Assembly (NCBI RefSeq): GCF_024713975.1
Contig: NC_091105.1
Span: 23,519,439 to 23,583,438, forward strand
Direction of reading: 5' to 3'
Source: Paralichthys olivaceus
Taxonomy: Eukaryota > Chordata > Actinopteri > Pleuronectiformes > Paralichthyidae
Length of the DNA stretch: 64,000 bases
Made by a program: the position numbers and the translations under genes. The number at the start of each line of letters is the position of its first letter. The stretch's first letter is position 1. Below the pieces are notes generated by a model, which saw only the letters and a program-made list of their open reading frames with translations, had not been told where the DNA came from and searched no databases. Shown in pieces: positions 26,001 to 35,390 of the stretch.

Positions 26001-29000
26001 AAACAGGTCAGAACCACCCCTTCTTCCGTCGCTCTGACTCCATGACGTTCCTGGGTTGCATCCCACCCAACCCCTTCGATGTTCCCCTGGCTGAGGCAAT
26101 TCCACTGGCAGATCAGCCCCACCTCCTGCAGGTCTGTACCCTGCTCTGTCTCAATTCGATACAGGGCCCACACCTTATTTATTCATAACAGGATGTTTTC
26201 TTGATAACAGAATTTTTTTCCACAGAACATCGTCACTGACGTTGGCCTGTATCACCAAAAGCTCTCTTGACATCTTCCTCACTGTCGTCTATGCATATGA
26301 CACTGCTTTTTCATCCTGTGATATATATAATTTTTTTTTTTTTAGTAAATCTGTATAATGGGGTGATAAAAAGTATTAACAAGATATTCTGTTCCAAGAC
26401 AGGGATCCACCTTTTGGCCCTATAATCACAGCCGTAGCCCCAACTGATGCTTTAACTTGTGGCAATGAGGGTTTATCCAAATGCCAGTGGACCATAAATG
26501 TACAAAACTCATGTAAATTAGATTCACAGTGCAATTTCAAGTTCTTTCCCACATTTGTTTGAAACGGTTCCCAGTTTCTGGAAGCCAGTTGGTAGTATCA
26601 ATATAGATCCGGCTGTGTTGAGGAGCACTTGTTCACTTGTGGTGCTATCAGCACCTGAATTCATGGGCACCACGCCAGAACTAGACACAGGGCACAGTTA
26701 GTAGATGCACTGACATAACTGAAAGGAAGATGTTATATAATAGCTAAAACCCTCTGTGCCATCACCCTTACCATAATTTCAACTTCACTTCTTCTTTTAC
26801 AGCCTAATGCCAGGAAGGAGGATCTATTTGGTCGTCCCTCTCAGGGCTTGTACTCCTCCTCCTACATGGCAACCAAAGGCCTGGCTGAGGCAAGCATGGA
26901 CAGGAACTGCCTGGAGGTAAACATGGGCTCCTCTCTACCCTCCCCCTCTCAGGTATACCACCCCTCTTCACTGGACAAACACTCTGGCAGCTGTGCTCTA
27001 ATATTCACACACAAAAAACCCATTGAAATATTTTAGTTACTTTTAAAGATTCATTATTTCCACAGCTTTTGGGATTTGCTGGAAATAAAAGATAGCAAAT
27101 TAAAATGGAAATGTTGGATAGTCTTTTTGCTTACATAGCCATTTAAGTGTGGGTACTGGAACACAGCCTGCGTTCTGTGTCCCATTTCCATTCTTTCATC
27201 ATTACACTGTCATCTACTCAAAACACTTGTTTTCACATTATTAAAGAGCTGCTCTCAACCCCACTAAAACAGATCCTGCCCACTAAGATGTCGTACTCAG
27301 CCAACCTGAAAAATGTAATGAATATGGAAACAGGCCAACGAAGCACGGAGACCCAGTCACTGGCTGAACAGGAGCTGGAGGCTTCAAAACCAGGCCCTTC
27401 ACCCCATGATCTCGCAGCCCAGCTGAAGAGCAGCCTGCTCGCTGAGATTGGCCTCACTGAGAGCGACGGACCACCTCTCCCATCGTTCAGGTCAGCACCC
27501 AGTCTTAGACATAGACTGAGGATGACCCAACCAAACAGTTTTGTTTCTGGGCCTGTTTTTAAGGAAAAGATATAGAATTAAATTGAAAATTGATACTTAA
27601 GGTAATTTGCGAATGCATTTTGAATTACCAAATTATAACACCGTGCAGTCTTCAGAATTAGGCAATTTATAATATACTGTATTGTAGCCAAGCTCTCAAG
27701 AAAGCCTAAACCCCTGTTTCAATAAATGTATATTATTTCTTAACATTTTCATGTTTTAAAACAATTTTGACAGAATATTGTCTGTCCTCTATCTGTTCAG
27801 ACCTCACTGTAGTTTGATGGGGATGATGATCTCACATGACATGCTACTAGGCCGCTGGCGTCTGTCATTGGAGCTCTTTGGTCGCGTATTCATGGAAGAT
27901 GTGGGAGCTGAGCCTGGATCTGTAAGTCATTTTATTTCTTTTTTTAAAAAATCTTAGTAAAAATAAAAATTTATTGTGCTAACAATTGTGTCTTTGTACG
28001 CCCTTGTTTTCTACCATTATGTTTTTAATTTCCAACCTATTAATAAATTCATAAATACTGAATTAAGCTTTATTAATAAGGGCAAACATTAACAACTGTC
28101 TACATTAACCATTCCTGGGCTTGTTGCTGTCTTCAACGTTTTTGAGTTCAGTGCTGTCTCTTTTTTATTTTTGAATTGACCCAGCCTTTTTCTTTTTTTT
28201 TTTTTACACTGTGTTGGCCCGCTAACTTGGGCATGATTATTTTTCCTCTTTGATTTGCCATTGGTGTAGCTACCTTCACTAAGCAGCTTGTGTGACCTTG
28301 TCAGCAGGAAGTTGTGATCTACAGTTTTACATGAAAGCCAGAGGTCCCCAGCCACACAATTGTGCTCTTTAACATTATAAGGACATATTTAAAAATAAAA
28401 AATGTCATACTTGAGCTTTAATGAACATTTTATTTTATTTGTCTCTATTTTTTTATGATCTCAGATCCTCACAGAGCTGGGTGGCTTTGAAGTAAAGGAA
28501 TCCAAGTTCCGTCGGGAGATGGAGAAGTTGAGAAACCTGCAGTCCCGTGACTTGGCCCTAGAGGTGGACCGGGATCGAGACCAGCTTATACAGCAGACCA
28601 TGCGTCAGCTAAATACGCACTTTGGCAGGCGTTGCACAACCACACCCATGGCTGTACACCGGGTGAAGGTCACCTTCAAAGATGAGCCAGGCGAGGGCAG
28701 CGGTGTTGCCCGCAGCTTCTACACGGCCATTGCCCTGGCCCTCCTCTCCAATGATAAGTTGCCAAACCTGGACTGTGTTCAGAGTGTCAGCAAGGGCATG
28801 CAGGCCAGCAGTACGTGTCATCACGATTACAATTCAAGTATGACAATACGTGGAAACTATAATGTATTATGGAACTTGATTTCATTGTTGCATTCAATCA
28901 TGGTTTTTTATGCTGTCAACACTTATGAGTGAAAAAGAGATTTATTTACATAATTAGTTCAAGACTTGCAAGATAACCTGCTCTGTTTGTTGTGGATTTG

Positions 29001-32000
29001 TGTAGATCTAATGCAGCGTTTGAGGAACCGAGACCGAGAAAGAGAGAGGCGAAGTGGAGGGCTTCGAGCGGGTTCTCGGAGAGACCGAGACAGGTAAACT
29101 TCAGCTCAATGCATTACCCTTTTAAAATCATCCAAGAAAAGGTCTGTGCTTTCTGGTGCAAATTTGAGCATTTGTCTTGTACAGAGACTCGAGGAGACAG
29201 CTGTCCATTGACACAAGACCTTTCAGGCCTTCATCAGAGGGCAACCCCAGTGACGAGCCCGACCCTCTGCCTGCACACAGACAAGCCCTCGGGGAAAGGC
29301 TCTACCCGCGCGTTCATGCAATGCAACCGGTACTAAAACATCTGCTTGTGTTAAAGCTCTTTGTTACTAAAACTGTTTTTTGACAGCTTTTGGGCTGGGC
29401 GATAAAACAATAGCAATAATTATTGCGATATAACTTTTCCTCGATAGAAATGGAAGACATGTCGTTATAACATCGATAAGACTCATTCCATCCATATTTT
29501 GACAGACAACACTAACAACCTATGAGAATGAGCATAGCTGTTAACCCTAACCCTGCAACACAAAACAAGAAGTAAGGTGATGTGCACAGTCAGGACATCA
29601 GGGTAAAAGTGACACCCTGATGTCGTGAGTGTGCACATCAATCTGGAGTCATGATTCAACATCATTCAGTTTTTAAGGTGAGTGATCAAAAACATCAGAG
29701 GAGCAGAGTCATTTGTTGACCTGCAGAGTAATGAGCCTTAGTACAGTGGCAAGTAATTATCTGTTTTATGCTTTAAAGAAAAAACATTGGAAGAGAGGAA
29801 AAGGAAGAACCTTGTACATAAACACAAATGTGCAAAAAAGTTCTTATCTGCCCATTTGATTTATTGATTCAGTCTTCGATACATATCGATATCGACTGAT
29901 GTGAAAAACGTTATCGCGATAAGATCTTTTTCCATATCGCCCAGCCCTATATTGGGCATAATTGCCTGGTTCTTGCTTTACAAGTTTACAGACCTGCTCA
30001 GAGGTTTTGATTCTGTTTTGATTTGGTGAAGTTGCCTATACTGGACTTTGTGTCTTGTCTCCTCAGGCGTTTGCCAGTAAAATCACAGGCATGTTGTTGG
30101 AGCTGTCTCCTGCTCAGTTGCTGTTGCTGCTTGCCAGTGAGGATTCTCTAAGAGCCAGAGTTGAAGAGGCTATGGAGCTTCTCATTGCACATGGAAGGTA
30201 AAAAAAATGATGTGATATACAGTGGACCCCATTAGTTTTTTTTTTTTTGTGTAGGGAAAGCATAGATGGTGTACTGTAAATTGTATCAAAATGACGTTTG
30301 TACAGAACTTTAATTCATTATGAAGATTATTAACAGTTAACAGAAAGAATGGATGTTTCCACACCACAGTTTGATGAAACTAACTAAATTCTCTTGTCAT
30401 CAAGGGAAAATGGTGCTGACAGTATATTGGACCTGGGTCTCCTTGACACGCCGGAGAAAACACAAGTAAACTCAACATTTCTGTCTAATGTTCAGCTGTA
30501 AATTGGTTAATTATTAATTCTGTTGATTCTCATCCAATTAATATGGTTCGTTTGAGGATTGATTTTGTTGTTCCTGAAGAACAATATGCACAATTTGCAC
30601 TTATGCTGTAAATGAAGACAAAATGAGTAGAGTTAAGCCATGTTTGGTTGATAGTTGATTATGTCACCCTGCATGCACTGTTGCAATTGATTAATTGACA
30701 GGGGTCTCATTGTTTTGTGTTCCTGCACTCTAATCACTGTTAAATTACATAATGGCAGAGACTGGTTAGACCAAGAGTGATAGTGGTGCATGTTTGATGA
30801 GGTTATCCCATATTAAGATGCGAGAGTTTTCATTGATAATCATTAGCCTGCTATATAGGCTATATATAAAGCAAAATTGATTCTGCTGATAATTATTTAA
30901 CACGTTTAGTTTTCAAATGTAATGTCAAATTAGATGCTTTATTGTATCTTTTAACAGTCACAATCTCTCGGCAGAGTTTGTCTTTTTTGCTCACACACTT
31001 TGTCCAGATTTTTATTTATTTTTATAACTCACTCTAAATTCAAAAATCCTTACTAATGTGGGTTTGACTTTAAGTACTGGTTGCTCTATCAACAACTACA
31101 GTTAAATCTTAAACCAGCTGTGAAGAACCTAAACAATTCTGACTTGTGTCAAATATCATTCTAATCTGGTAACTCACGTATGCACATATGACTAGTGGGG
31201 ACCTGGCCTGGTTTGGCATACTAATCCTTTTTTTCCTTGAGATACAGGCACAGTAAATACTGATGCACAACATAATGACTGTCCTTTTTCTTTTTTTGTG
31301 CTTGTAGCAGCAGGAGAACCGTAAGCGTCATGGTTCAACCCGCAGTGTGGTGGACATGGAGCTGGATGACCCAGATGATGGGGACGATAATGCTCCTCTC
31401 TTCTACCAGCCTGGCAAACGAGGCTTCTACTCACCACGGCCTGGGAAGAACACAGAGGCTAGACTCAACTGCTTCCGAAACATCGGCAGGTAATGAACTG
31501 TGGTGGTGTCACATGCAAGAAGTTACACAAAAGTAAGGGATTGTATATTAAAACTCGAGTTAAGGAGGAAACAAAAACTTAAATATTTTGTTTTCTTTCA
31601 AGAATACTGGGGTTGTGTCTGCTGCAGAACGAGCTCTGCCCGATCACGTTGAACAGACATGTCATCAAAGTGCTGCTTGGGAGGAAGGTAAGAGAATCGT
31701 TATTTTGAATAAAACCATTTTTAGAGTAGTTTGACCTCACTTTGAGATGTTGGTTCTTTTCAGAATGAGGTTTCTAATCGTACTTGTGTTTGTTACTGCA
31801 GGTGAACTGGCATGACTTTGCATTCTTTGACCCAGTCATGTATGAAAGCCTGCGGCAGCTGATTCGCCATTCGCAAGCAGGTGAAGCAGATGCAGTATTT
31901 GCTGCCATGGACTTGGCCTTTGCCATCGACCTCTGCAAAGAGGAAGGAGCTGGACAGGTAACAGAGATATTACTACCAACAGTCATGCTCAGTCTGTGTT

Positions 32001-33383
32001 TCAAAAAATCACTGCATGGACCTTTAAATTAAATAAAGTCCTCACAACAAATACAGGTATCACCAGTTTATGATAAAGAATCAGCCAGTTGTATTGGCTT
32101 GGTTTGCATCACAGAACATGGATTAGGTAAACACCTCATAAGGTTCAGATCTTTGAAATCAGAAAGAAAATTCTACCACACTGGAAAGATTAGAGATAAA
32201 TATGTGCTCTGAAATATGTCTATCATAAACAAACTAATTGTTCATGTTTTACTCCTTGGTTCAGGTCGAGCTTCTCTCTGGTGGGGTCAACATGCCAGTA
32301 ACGCCCCTCAACGTGTATGAGTATGTGAGGAAGTATGCGGAGCACAGAATGCTTGTTGTGGCGGAGCAGCCTCTCCATGTGAGTAATAAACCCCAGACAT
32401 GAACTCTACCTGTCTGCTTTGTAAACACACAAACGTTTTGTCAGTCACTAAAAATTGTCTTAATTCTAACTGTGTGTTCCGTTTAGGCAATGAGGAAGGG
32501 TTTGCTGGATGTTCTTCCTAAGAACGCCCTGGAGGACCTGACAGCAGAGGACTTTAGGCTGCTGGTCAATGGCTGTGGTGAAGTCAACGTCCAGATGCTC
32601 ATCAGCTTCACCTCCTTTAATGATGAATCTGGTATGGCTGCACATTCTGGATCTCTGCTCTGTTTGCATCCGTTGGAAGTTTTGTCTGTTGTCTGCATTT
32701 TAGGGTTATGATACATTTACATATCTGATGCAAAGACTTGTTATTCTTCCAACAGGGGAAAGTGCAGACAAACTACTGCAATTTAAACGGTGGTTTTGGT
32801 CCATAGTGGAGAAGATGAGTATGACTGAGAGGCAAGATCTGGTAAATGTGTTTTTAATTTAAATATACGTTCAAATTCATTGTTCAACATGGTCAGTTAT
32901 CATCGTGGTGTATTAGAGTGGGCATAGGCTCATTAGAGCCAGTGTACTTTTTAGGTGACAATGCTTCAATTGAAGGAAAGTCTCAGTATTCTTTAGTGTA
33001 CGCTTTAATTTTTCGACAGCAAGTGATGTGGTCGTGGCACTATTAGAATCCAAAGAGCAAGAATGTACTTGTTATTTTTCAAAGCCTCCCTCATTGATCG
33101 TTTTGTTCCATCCCTACACATGAGGAGCTGAACATTACAAACATTTTTCTTGACTTATTTATCTCCTCAGGTGTACTTCTGGACCTCCAGCCCGTCTCTC
33201 CCAGCCAGCGAGGAGGGCTTCCAGCCGATGCCCTCCATCACCATCCGGCCTCCAGATGACCAGCACCTCCCCACAGCCAACACTTGCATCTCACGTCTCT
33301 ACGTGCCACTCTATTCTTCAAAACAGATACTCAAACAGAAACTCCTGCTAGCCATTAAGACCAAGAATTTTGGTTTTGTGTAG
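2230..33383 (+). CDS. ubr5: ubr5: HECT-type E3 ubiquitin ligase UBR5 (EDD), 58 coding exons
   Basis: Whole gene from ATG 2230 to TAG 33381-33383. I placed 58 coding exons, all with GT-AG introns and matching phases. Their lengths sum to 8,463 nt, giving 2,820 aa, against 2,799 aa for human UBR5 as I recall it. The opening [14 protein letters not shown] matches the mammalian start, which fixes the start codon. UBR5 recognises N-degrons and other substrates and builds (often K48/K11-branched) ubiquitin chains through a C-terminal HECT cysteine. Domain order here: N-terminal beta-propeller with an inserted UBA (about 211-254), UBR box (about 1187-1275), acidic/Ser-rich linker (about 1600-1770), HECT N-lobe beginning near 2290 with an inserted MLLE/PABC domain (about 2414-2490), and the HECT remainder with Cys 2789, which lies 31 residues from the C-terminus as in human. 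Residue numbers assume the acceptor at 11486; add 6 downstream if the acceptor at 11468 is used. No break or frameshift was seen. Exons are itemised in the block entries. Confidence 0.97.
2292..5695 (+). other. ubr5: ubr5 intron 1 (3.4 kb)
   Basis: Longest ubr5 intron. Its first 600 bp carries many gctagc/gctaac words typical of fish CpG-promoter flanks. I see no exon, RNA gene or clear mobile element in it; the short open frames at 3147-3718 have no recognisable content. Confidence 0.7.
8712..9302 (+). CDS. ubr5: ubr5 exons 6-7: glycine-rich linker and UBA domain
   Basis: Exons 8712-8991 and 9143-9302 encode residues 129-276. Exon 6 opens with GSRWSSGV and then a Gly/Ser/Ala run of about 36 residues (8739-8846), which is much longer than the short GGSGGGSS I recall in human. 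It then returns to conserved text ([34 protein letters not shown]). The UBA core follows across the exon 6/7 junction ([17 protein letters not shown], then [19 protein letters not shown]). UBA domains bind ubiquitin. The repeat lies in the flexible loop before the UBA, so length change there is probably tolerated. Confidence 0.93.
9635..10433. mobile_element. hAT-like non-autonomous element in ubr5 intron 7
   Basis: The ends are imperfect inverted repeats: agggaagtcacgata at the left and, read in reverse complement, agggaggtcacaata at the right. Further matches around gtcgat lie inward. The element is flanked by agttgtta (9627-9634) and agttgttt (10434-10441), an 8-bp near-perfect target duplication as expected for hAT transposons. 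At about 800 bp, with no transposase frame, it would be non-autonomous. An open frame of 199 codons at 10263-10862 is a chance joining of this element with exon 8. Confidence 0.6.
10555..16685 (+). CDS. ubr5: ubr5 exons 8-20: propeller blades
   Basis: Exons: 10555-10704, 11487-11680 (or from 11469), 11825-11941, 12043-12153, 12342-12496, 13190-13307, 13446-13630, 15006-15115, 15474-15586, 15700-15846, 15977-16088, 16239-16393, 16488-16685. They encode residues 276-897. Landmarks in order: [179 protein letters not shown]. This is the RCC1-like propeller plus adjoining small barrels described for UBR5. The segment between 13630 and 15006 (intron 14) carries a mobile-element copy, listed separately. 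Confidence 0.92.
11461..11490 (+). promoter_or_regulatory. ubr5: Tandem 3' splice site at ubr5 exon 9 (adds VLLLPL)
   Basis: Two acceptors lie 18 nt apart: cataccag ending at 11468 and ccttag ending at 11486. Both keep frame from exon 8 (phase 1). The upstream one inserts six codons that read VLLLPL before ERDSELL. Human UBR5 as I remember it reads [14 protein letters not shown], so the upstream acceptor and its peptide appear conserved. The 18-nt insert is itself pyrimidine-rich and doubles as the polypyrimidine tract of the downstream site. Confidence 0.7.
12850..13060. repeat. Probable interspersed repeat in ubr5 intron 12
   Basis: The text tgatcctttatttaactggg, then a cctggccaa...cagcaatgggac-like middle, then a tail rich in acataaaacatac/aaaca, resembles a dispersed fish repeat I recognise in outline. 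Ends and family are not defined. Confidence 0.35.
14032..14900. mobile_element. hAT-like non-autonomous element in ubr5 intron 14
   Basis: The left end tagaggggtgcat and the right end (reverse complement tagaggtgggaacat) form weak inverted repeats. The internal block at 14474-14545 (ggtcactttaaccctgat, then cctggctgtgc) matches a second copy at 41565-41640 in mtdh intron 12, so this is a dispersed family. A clear target duplication was not seen and the limits are approximate. No coding capacity. Confidence 0.45.
16936..18994 (+). CDS. ubr5: ubr5 exons 21-26: helical scaffold before the UBR box
   Basis: Exons: 16936-17146, 17453-17579, 17795-17946, 18245-18340, 18631-18754, 18897-18994. They encode residues 898-1167. 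Landmarks: [76 protein letters not shown], a proline-rich [34 protein letters not shown], and [20 protein letters not shown], which is ankyrin-like. The stretch [19 protein letters not shown] in exon 21 differs notably from the mammalian text at the same place, while both flanks are conserved. Confidence 0.92.
19090..19217. repeat. End fragment of a gggctgggcgat-type element in ubr5 intron 26
   Basis: The segment closes with ttatcgcccagcccta (19202-19217), the same terminal sequence as the element at 29391-29949. The opposite end was not found, so this is likely a truncated copy. Confidence 0.45.
19442..20297 (+). CDS. ubr5: ubr5 exons 27-29: UBR box zinc finger
   Basis: Exons 19442-19599, 19932-20023 and 20151-20297 encode residues 1167-1299. 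The Cys/His pattern of the UBR-box family is intact: [20 protein letters not shown], then [32 protein letters not shown], and [14 protein letters not shown]. The family uses this zinc-binding fold to hold basic N-terminal residues of substrates. No ligand residue appears lost. The following [13 protein letters not shown] begins the next helical segment. Confidence 0.95.
20403..21959 (+). CDS. ubr5: ubr5 exons 30-34: helical scaffold
   Basis: Exons: 20403-20521, 20725-20851, 21135-21264, 21414-21574, 21720-21959. They encode residues 1299-1558. Landmarks: [134 protein letters not shown]. All are collinear with mammalian UBR5 and no domain boundary is visible by eye. Confidence 0.93.
22160..24510 (+). 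CDS. ubr5: ubr5 exons 35-39: acidic and serine-rich linker
   Basis: Exons: 22160-22283, 22529-22640, 22788-22919, 23884-24141, 24242-24510. They encode residues 1558-1856. Exon 36 is strongly acidic ([19 protein letters not shown], then [20 protein letters not shown] across the next junction). Exon 38 has an [16 protein letters not shown] phosphosite-like run. Exon 39 has an alanine run ([15 protein letters not shown]) and then conserved [20 protein letters not shown]. The linker is disordered in the family. Confidence 0.93.
22920..23883 (+). other. ubr5: ubr5 intron 37
   Basis: Nearly 1 kb with no exon or element that I recognise. The open frame running into exon 38 from 23739 is intron read-through. 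Confidence 0.6.
24701..27921 (+). CDS. ubr5: ubr5 exons 40-46: region before the HECT module
   Basis: Exons: 24701-24912, 25166-25399, 25664-25737, 25959-26131, 26803-26916, 27273-27490, 27801-27921. They encode residues 1857-2238. Landmarks: [151 protein letters not shown]. Exon 44 contains [13 protein letters not shown] where the human protein reads differently, so this is a variable patch. Introns 26132-26802 and 27922-28464 hold no recognisable feature beyond poly-T runs. Confidence 0.91.
28465..29093 (+). CDS. ubr5: ubr5 exons 47-48: start of the HECT N-lobe
   Basis: Exons 28465-28810 and 29006-29093 encode residues 2239-2383. The text [20 protein letters not shown] followed by [12 protein letters not shown] resembles the opening of HECT N-lobes, so the HECT domain appears to begin here and to be interrupted by the MLLE domain. 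Exon 48 is short and arginine-rich ([20 protein letters not shown]), a basic linker. Confidence 0.91.
29185..30465 (+). CDS. ubr5: ubr5 exons 49-51: MLLE (PABC) domain
   Basis: Exons 29185-29329, 30067-30197 and 30405-30465 encode residues 2383-2495. The signature [15 protein letters not shown], then [20 protein letters not shown] and [19 protein letters not shown] is the MLLE fold shared with poly(A)-binding protein, which binds PAM2 peptides. Exon 51 is only 61 nt and ends ...ACACAA before the intron, meeting the tandem acceptor of exon 52. Intron 49 (29330-30066) contains a mobile element. Confidence 0.93.
29391..29949. mobile_element. hAT-like non-autonomous element with internal palindrome, ubr5 intron 49
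   Basis: The left end gggctgggcgat and the right end atcgcccagccc are perfect 12-bp inverted repeats. Further matches inward (gcgat/atcgcgat) are imperfect. At about 560 bp, with no coding frame, it is a MITE-class copy. Inside lies a long imperfect hairpin (29579-29639). An exact target duplication was not resolved. It shares an internal block (cagaggagcaga then tcattt/cttgttgac) with the element at 9635-10433, at about 9953-9975 and 29695-29720, so the two families may be related. Confidence 0.6.
30466..31310 (+). other. ubr5: ubr5 intron 51
   Basis: About 840 bp of AT-rich intron. I see no exon or mobile element that I can name. Confidence 0.6.
31305..31310 (+). promoter_or_regulatory. 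ubr5: NAGNAG tandem acceptor at ubr5 exon 52
   Basis: The intron ends tagcag directly before caggagaac. Splicing at tag keeps an extra CAG codon (QQQEN); splicing at cag gives QQEN, the length I recall in human UBR5. Both keep frame. Confidence 0.7.
31311..33383 (+). CDS. ubr5: ubr5 exons 52-58: catalytic HECT domain
   Basis: Exons: 31311-31489, 31603-31687, 31802-31957, 32265-32378, 32487-32631, 32756-32841, 33171-33383. They encode residues 2496-2820. Landmarks: [120 protein letters not shown]. The C-lobe reads [18 protein letters not shown]; the cysteine (TGC 33285-33287, residue 2789) is the thioester-forming residue of HECT ligases. The protein ends KTKNFGFV, whose aromatic at the fourth-last position is typical of active HECT enzymes. 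The fragment [16 protein letters not shown] differs slightly from mammals. Confidence 0.96.
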
Positions 33384-34170
33384 AGGTTCGACAGAAGAGT
33401 TTAAAAAAAGGAAAAAAAAATGACGTTTACTGTTGTGTAATATTTACCTAGCTCCATTTTTGTAGATTTATTTTTTGTCTATACAATTTTATGAAATTCG
33501 ACATACTGTCGTTATCTCCCCAGGCGGTAATATTTGTTTGTGTTGTGAACACAAACAGCTTGTTATTTTTATTTCAGTTTTTATTGCTTTTTTTCCTTTG
33601 TGTTAATGAAGAGAGGTATACAGTCCAGAACATTCCTGCATTGGCACTGTAAAATGTAAATCCCTCAGCTCTGCTCTATTGGCTTCAACCTTTGCTTCCC
33701 AGGAATTTGGTTTGACAGAAAGCTGTCTGCCGAAACCCAGCCAAAGATGACAGCAGTAGAAGTATTTAAAAGAAGAAAAGAAGACACACTGTGATTATAA
33801 GTTTTTTTTCCTTCCCTAGAAAAGTACTATCACTGACAGTTCACTGCTGCCTTTGTGGAAAGTCATTTTTTTCTTGTACAGGGGGAGTAGGGAATTTCAA
33901 AATAAACTTGGATGCAAAAGAGTTGTCTGTTCTTAATTCTAACTTTTTTTTACTCGCTGCTTTTATGTTCAGAGTGGTAGGGAAATACATTTTACATTAA
34001 TTTGAAGGAGAAAGCTATATTTAAATCTTTGACACCTTGCTTTATTTTATGTTTTGAATAAAATCACACAGCTTGATTAAATCTATTTTCCCCCTGTATA
34101 CGAAAACAAGTAATTTCAGAATCAAAAATTGGTGCAAAAAATTAATAAAATTTGTGTATACTTAAGGAAA
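33384..34170 (+). terminator. ubr5: ubr5 3'UTR with poly(A) signals
   Basis: No gene follows the stop until mtdh. Canonical aataaa hexamers are at 33901-33906, 34058-34063 and 34144-34149. The last two, followed by T/G-rich sequence, are the likely cleavage signals. Which one is used cannot be told from sequence. Confidence 0.6.
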
Positions 34171-35390
34171 ATGTATAACAAGTGCAGCACTGTGGTGCAA
34201 TTCTTGTTGGTGTATTAAACATGGGGTTAATGGATTATATACAATACCAGTTACAAATGTGCACCAGATCCAATGCTCTTTCTAGAAGTTTATAGTTGTT
34301 TTGGGGTAATCATTTGATCGGCTACACACTTTATTGGACCATTTTAATCTTTTTGTACCCCAGCCCTTTATAGGCTATAGTCAGCATGCTAGATGCATGG
34401 TAGATGTGTAGATAAGAATGTTTTATATTCTGATGGGGATTTGTACAGTGAGGAAGTTTGTTTATTTGTATTACATGAACAAAACTGTCAAAATCAAAGT
34501 CTCAACAAAATGACGTTGGCAGGACAAATGGAGCAGATGCAAAGCAGTGTGATAAAGCATCAGACAGAGTGCAGCTGAACCATAGACTGTATATACAGAG
34601 CGCTGAACGCTACCGACGGGATGTGGCTTTTTTGAACTGAGATTTTTGGCCAATCAGCGTAGGACAAATCGCCGCCCCGCCCATCTAATTGGAGCTGTCA
34701 CTGACCGTTTTTGTTGCCTTCAAAACCAATTGTGAAAAACGGATTGTGGAGAATTTTGCTACTTAAACTGCACAAGATAAATCAGGCGGTATGGCAAAAT
34801 CTCGTATCTCATTTGATAACTGATATATATATAATATATATATATTATATAAATAACAATAGGGAATAAATAGAAAAAAATGAAATTTTAACTCTGAAAA
34901 CATCGATGATATATTGTCCTAACAGTGTATTCGTGAATGAACGTGTACTTTCGGACATGAACAGAGGGATAAAACCATAGATTGTATAAAAGGGATACAA
35001 CCATAGGATACAACAGGCGTCTGCGATTTATAAGCTCGAATGTCAAATTCACAAACGGCCGTGAAGGCAGCATTTCTCTTCCAGTCAGAACGGGCCATAT
35101 GAGGTGAACCTGTCACATCAGTCACTGCTGCTCCGCTAGCGCTGGACCCTCACTAGGATGGTATCACTTAGCTTGTCGGCTAGTTCGCTAATTTAGTTGG
35201 TTAGCACGGTCTTCACGCGCTTCGAAGAACTAGCGCCTCCCAAGGCCCGTGTTGCTGGAGCAGGAGGGGATGAATTCACGGTTTCCCATCATGTCGAAGC
35301 CGTCCCGTTATTTTTAGCTAGCACCGCAGGCTAGCGCGACCAATGGTGGCCAGCGCAGCGTGACTAATTTGTCTTGTTGTTTGAGAAGCG
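34171..35390 (+). promoter_or_regulatory. mtdh: ubr5-mtdh intergenic region and mtdh promoter/5'UTR
   Basis: The segment 34580-34850 contains gaaccatagactgtatata and a following ccaatcag block like a dispersed fish repeat, with a second short accatagattgtat word near 34975. A TA-rich patch lies at 34823-34850. From about 35060 to 35390 the DNA becomes GC-richer with several gctagc/cgcg words, suggesting a CpG-type promoter for mtdh. No TATA box or start site can be assigned. Confidence 0.4.
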
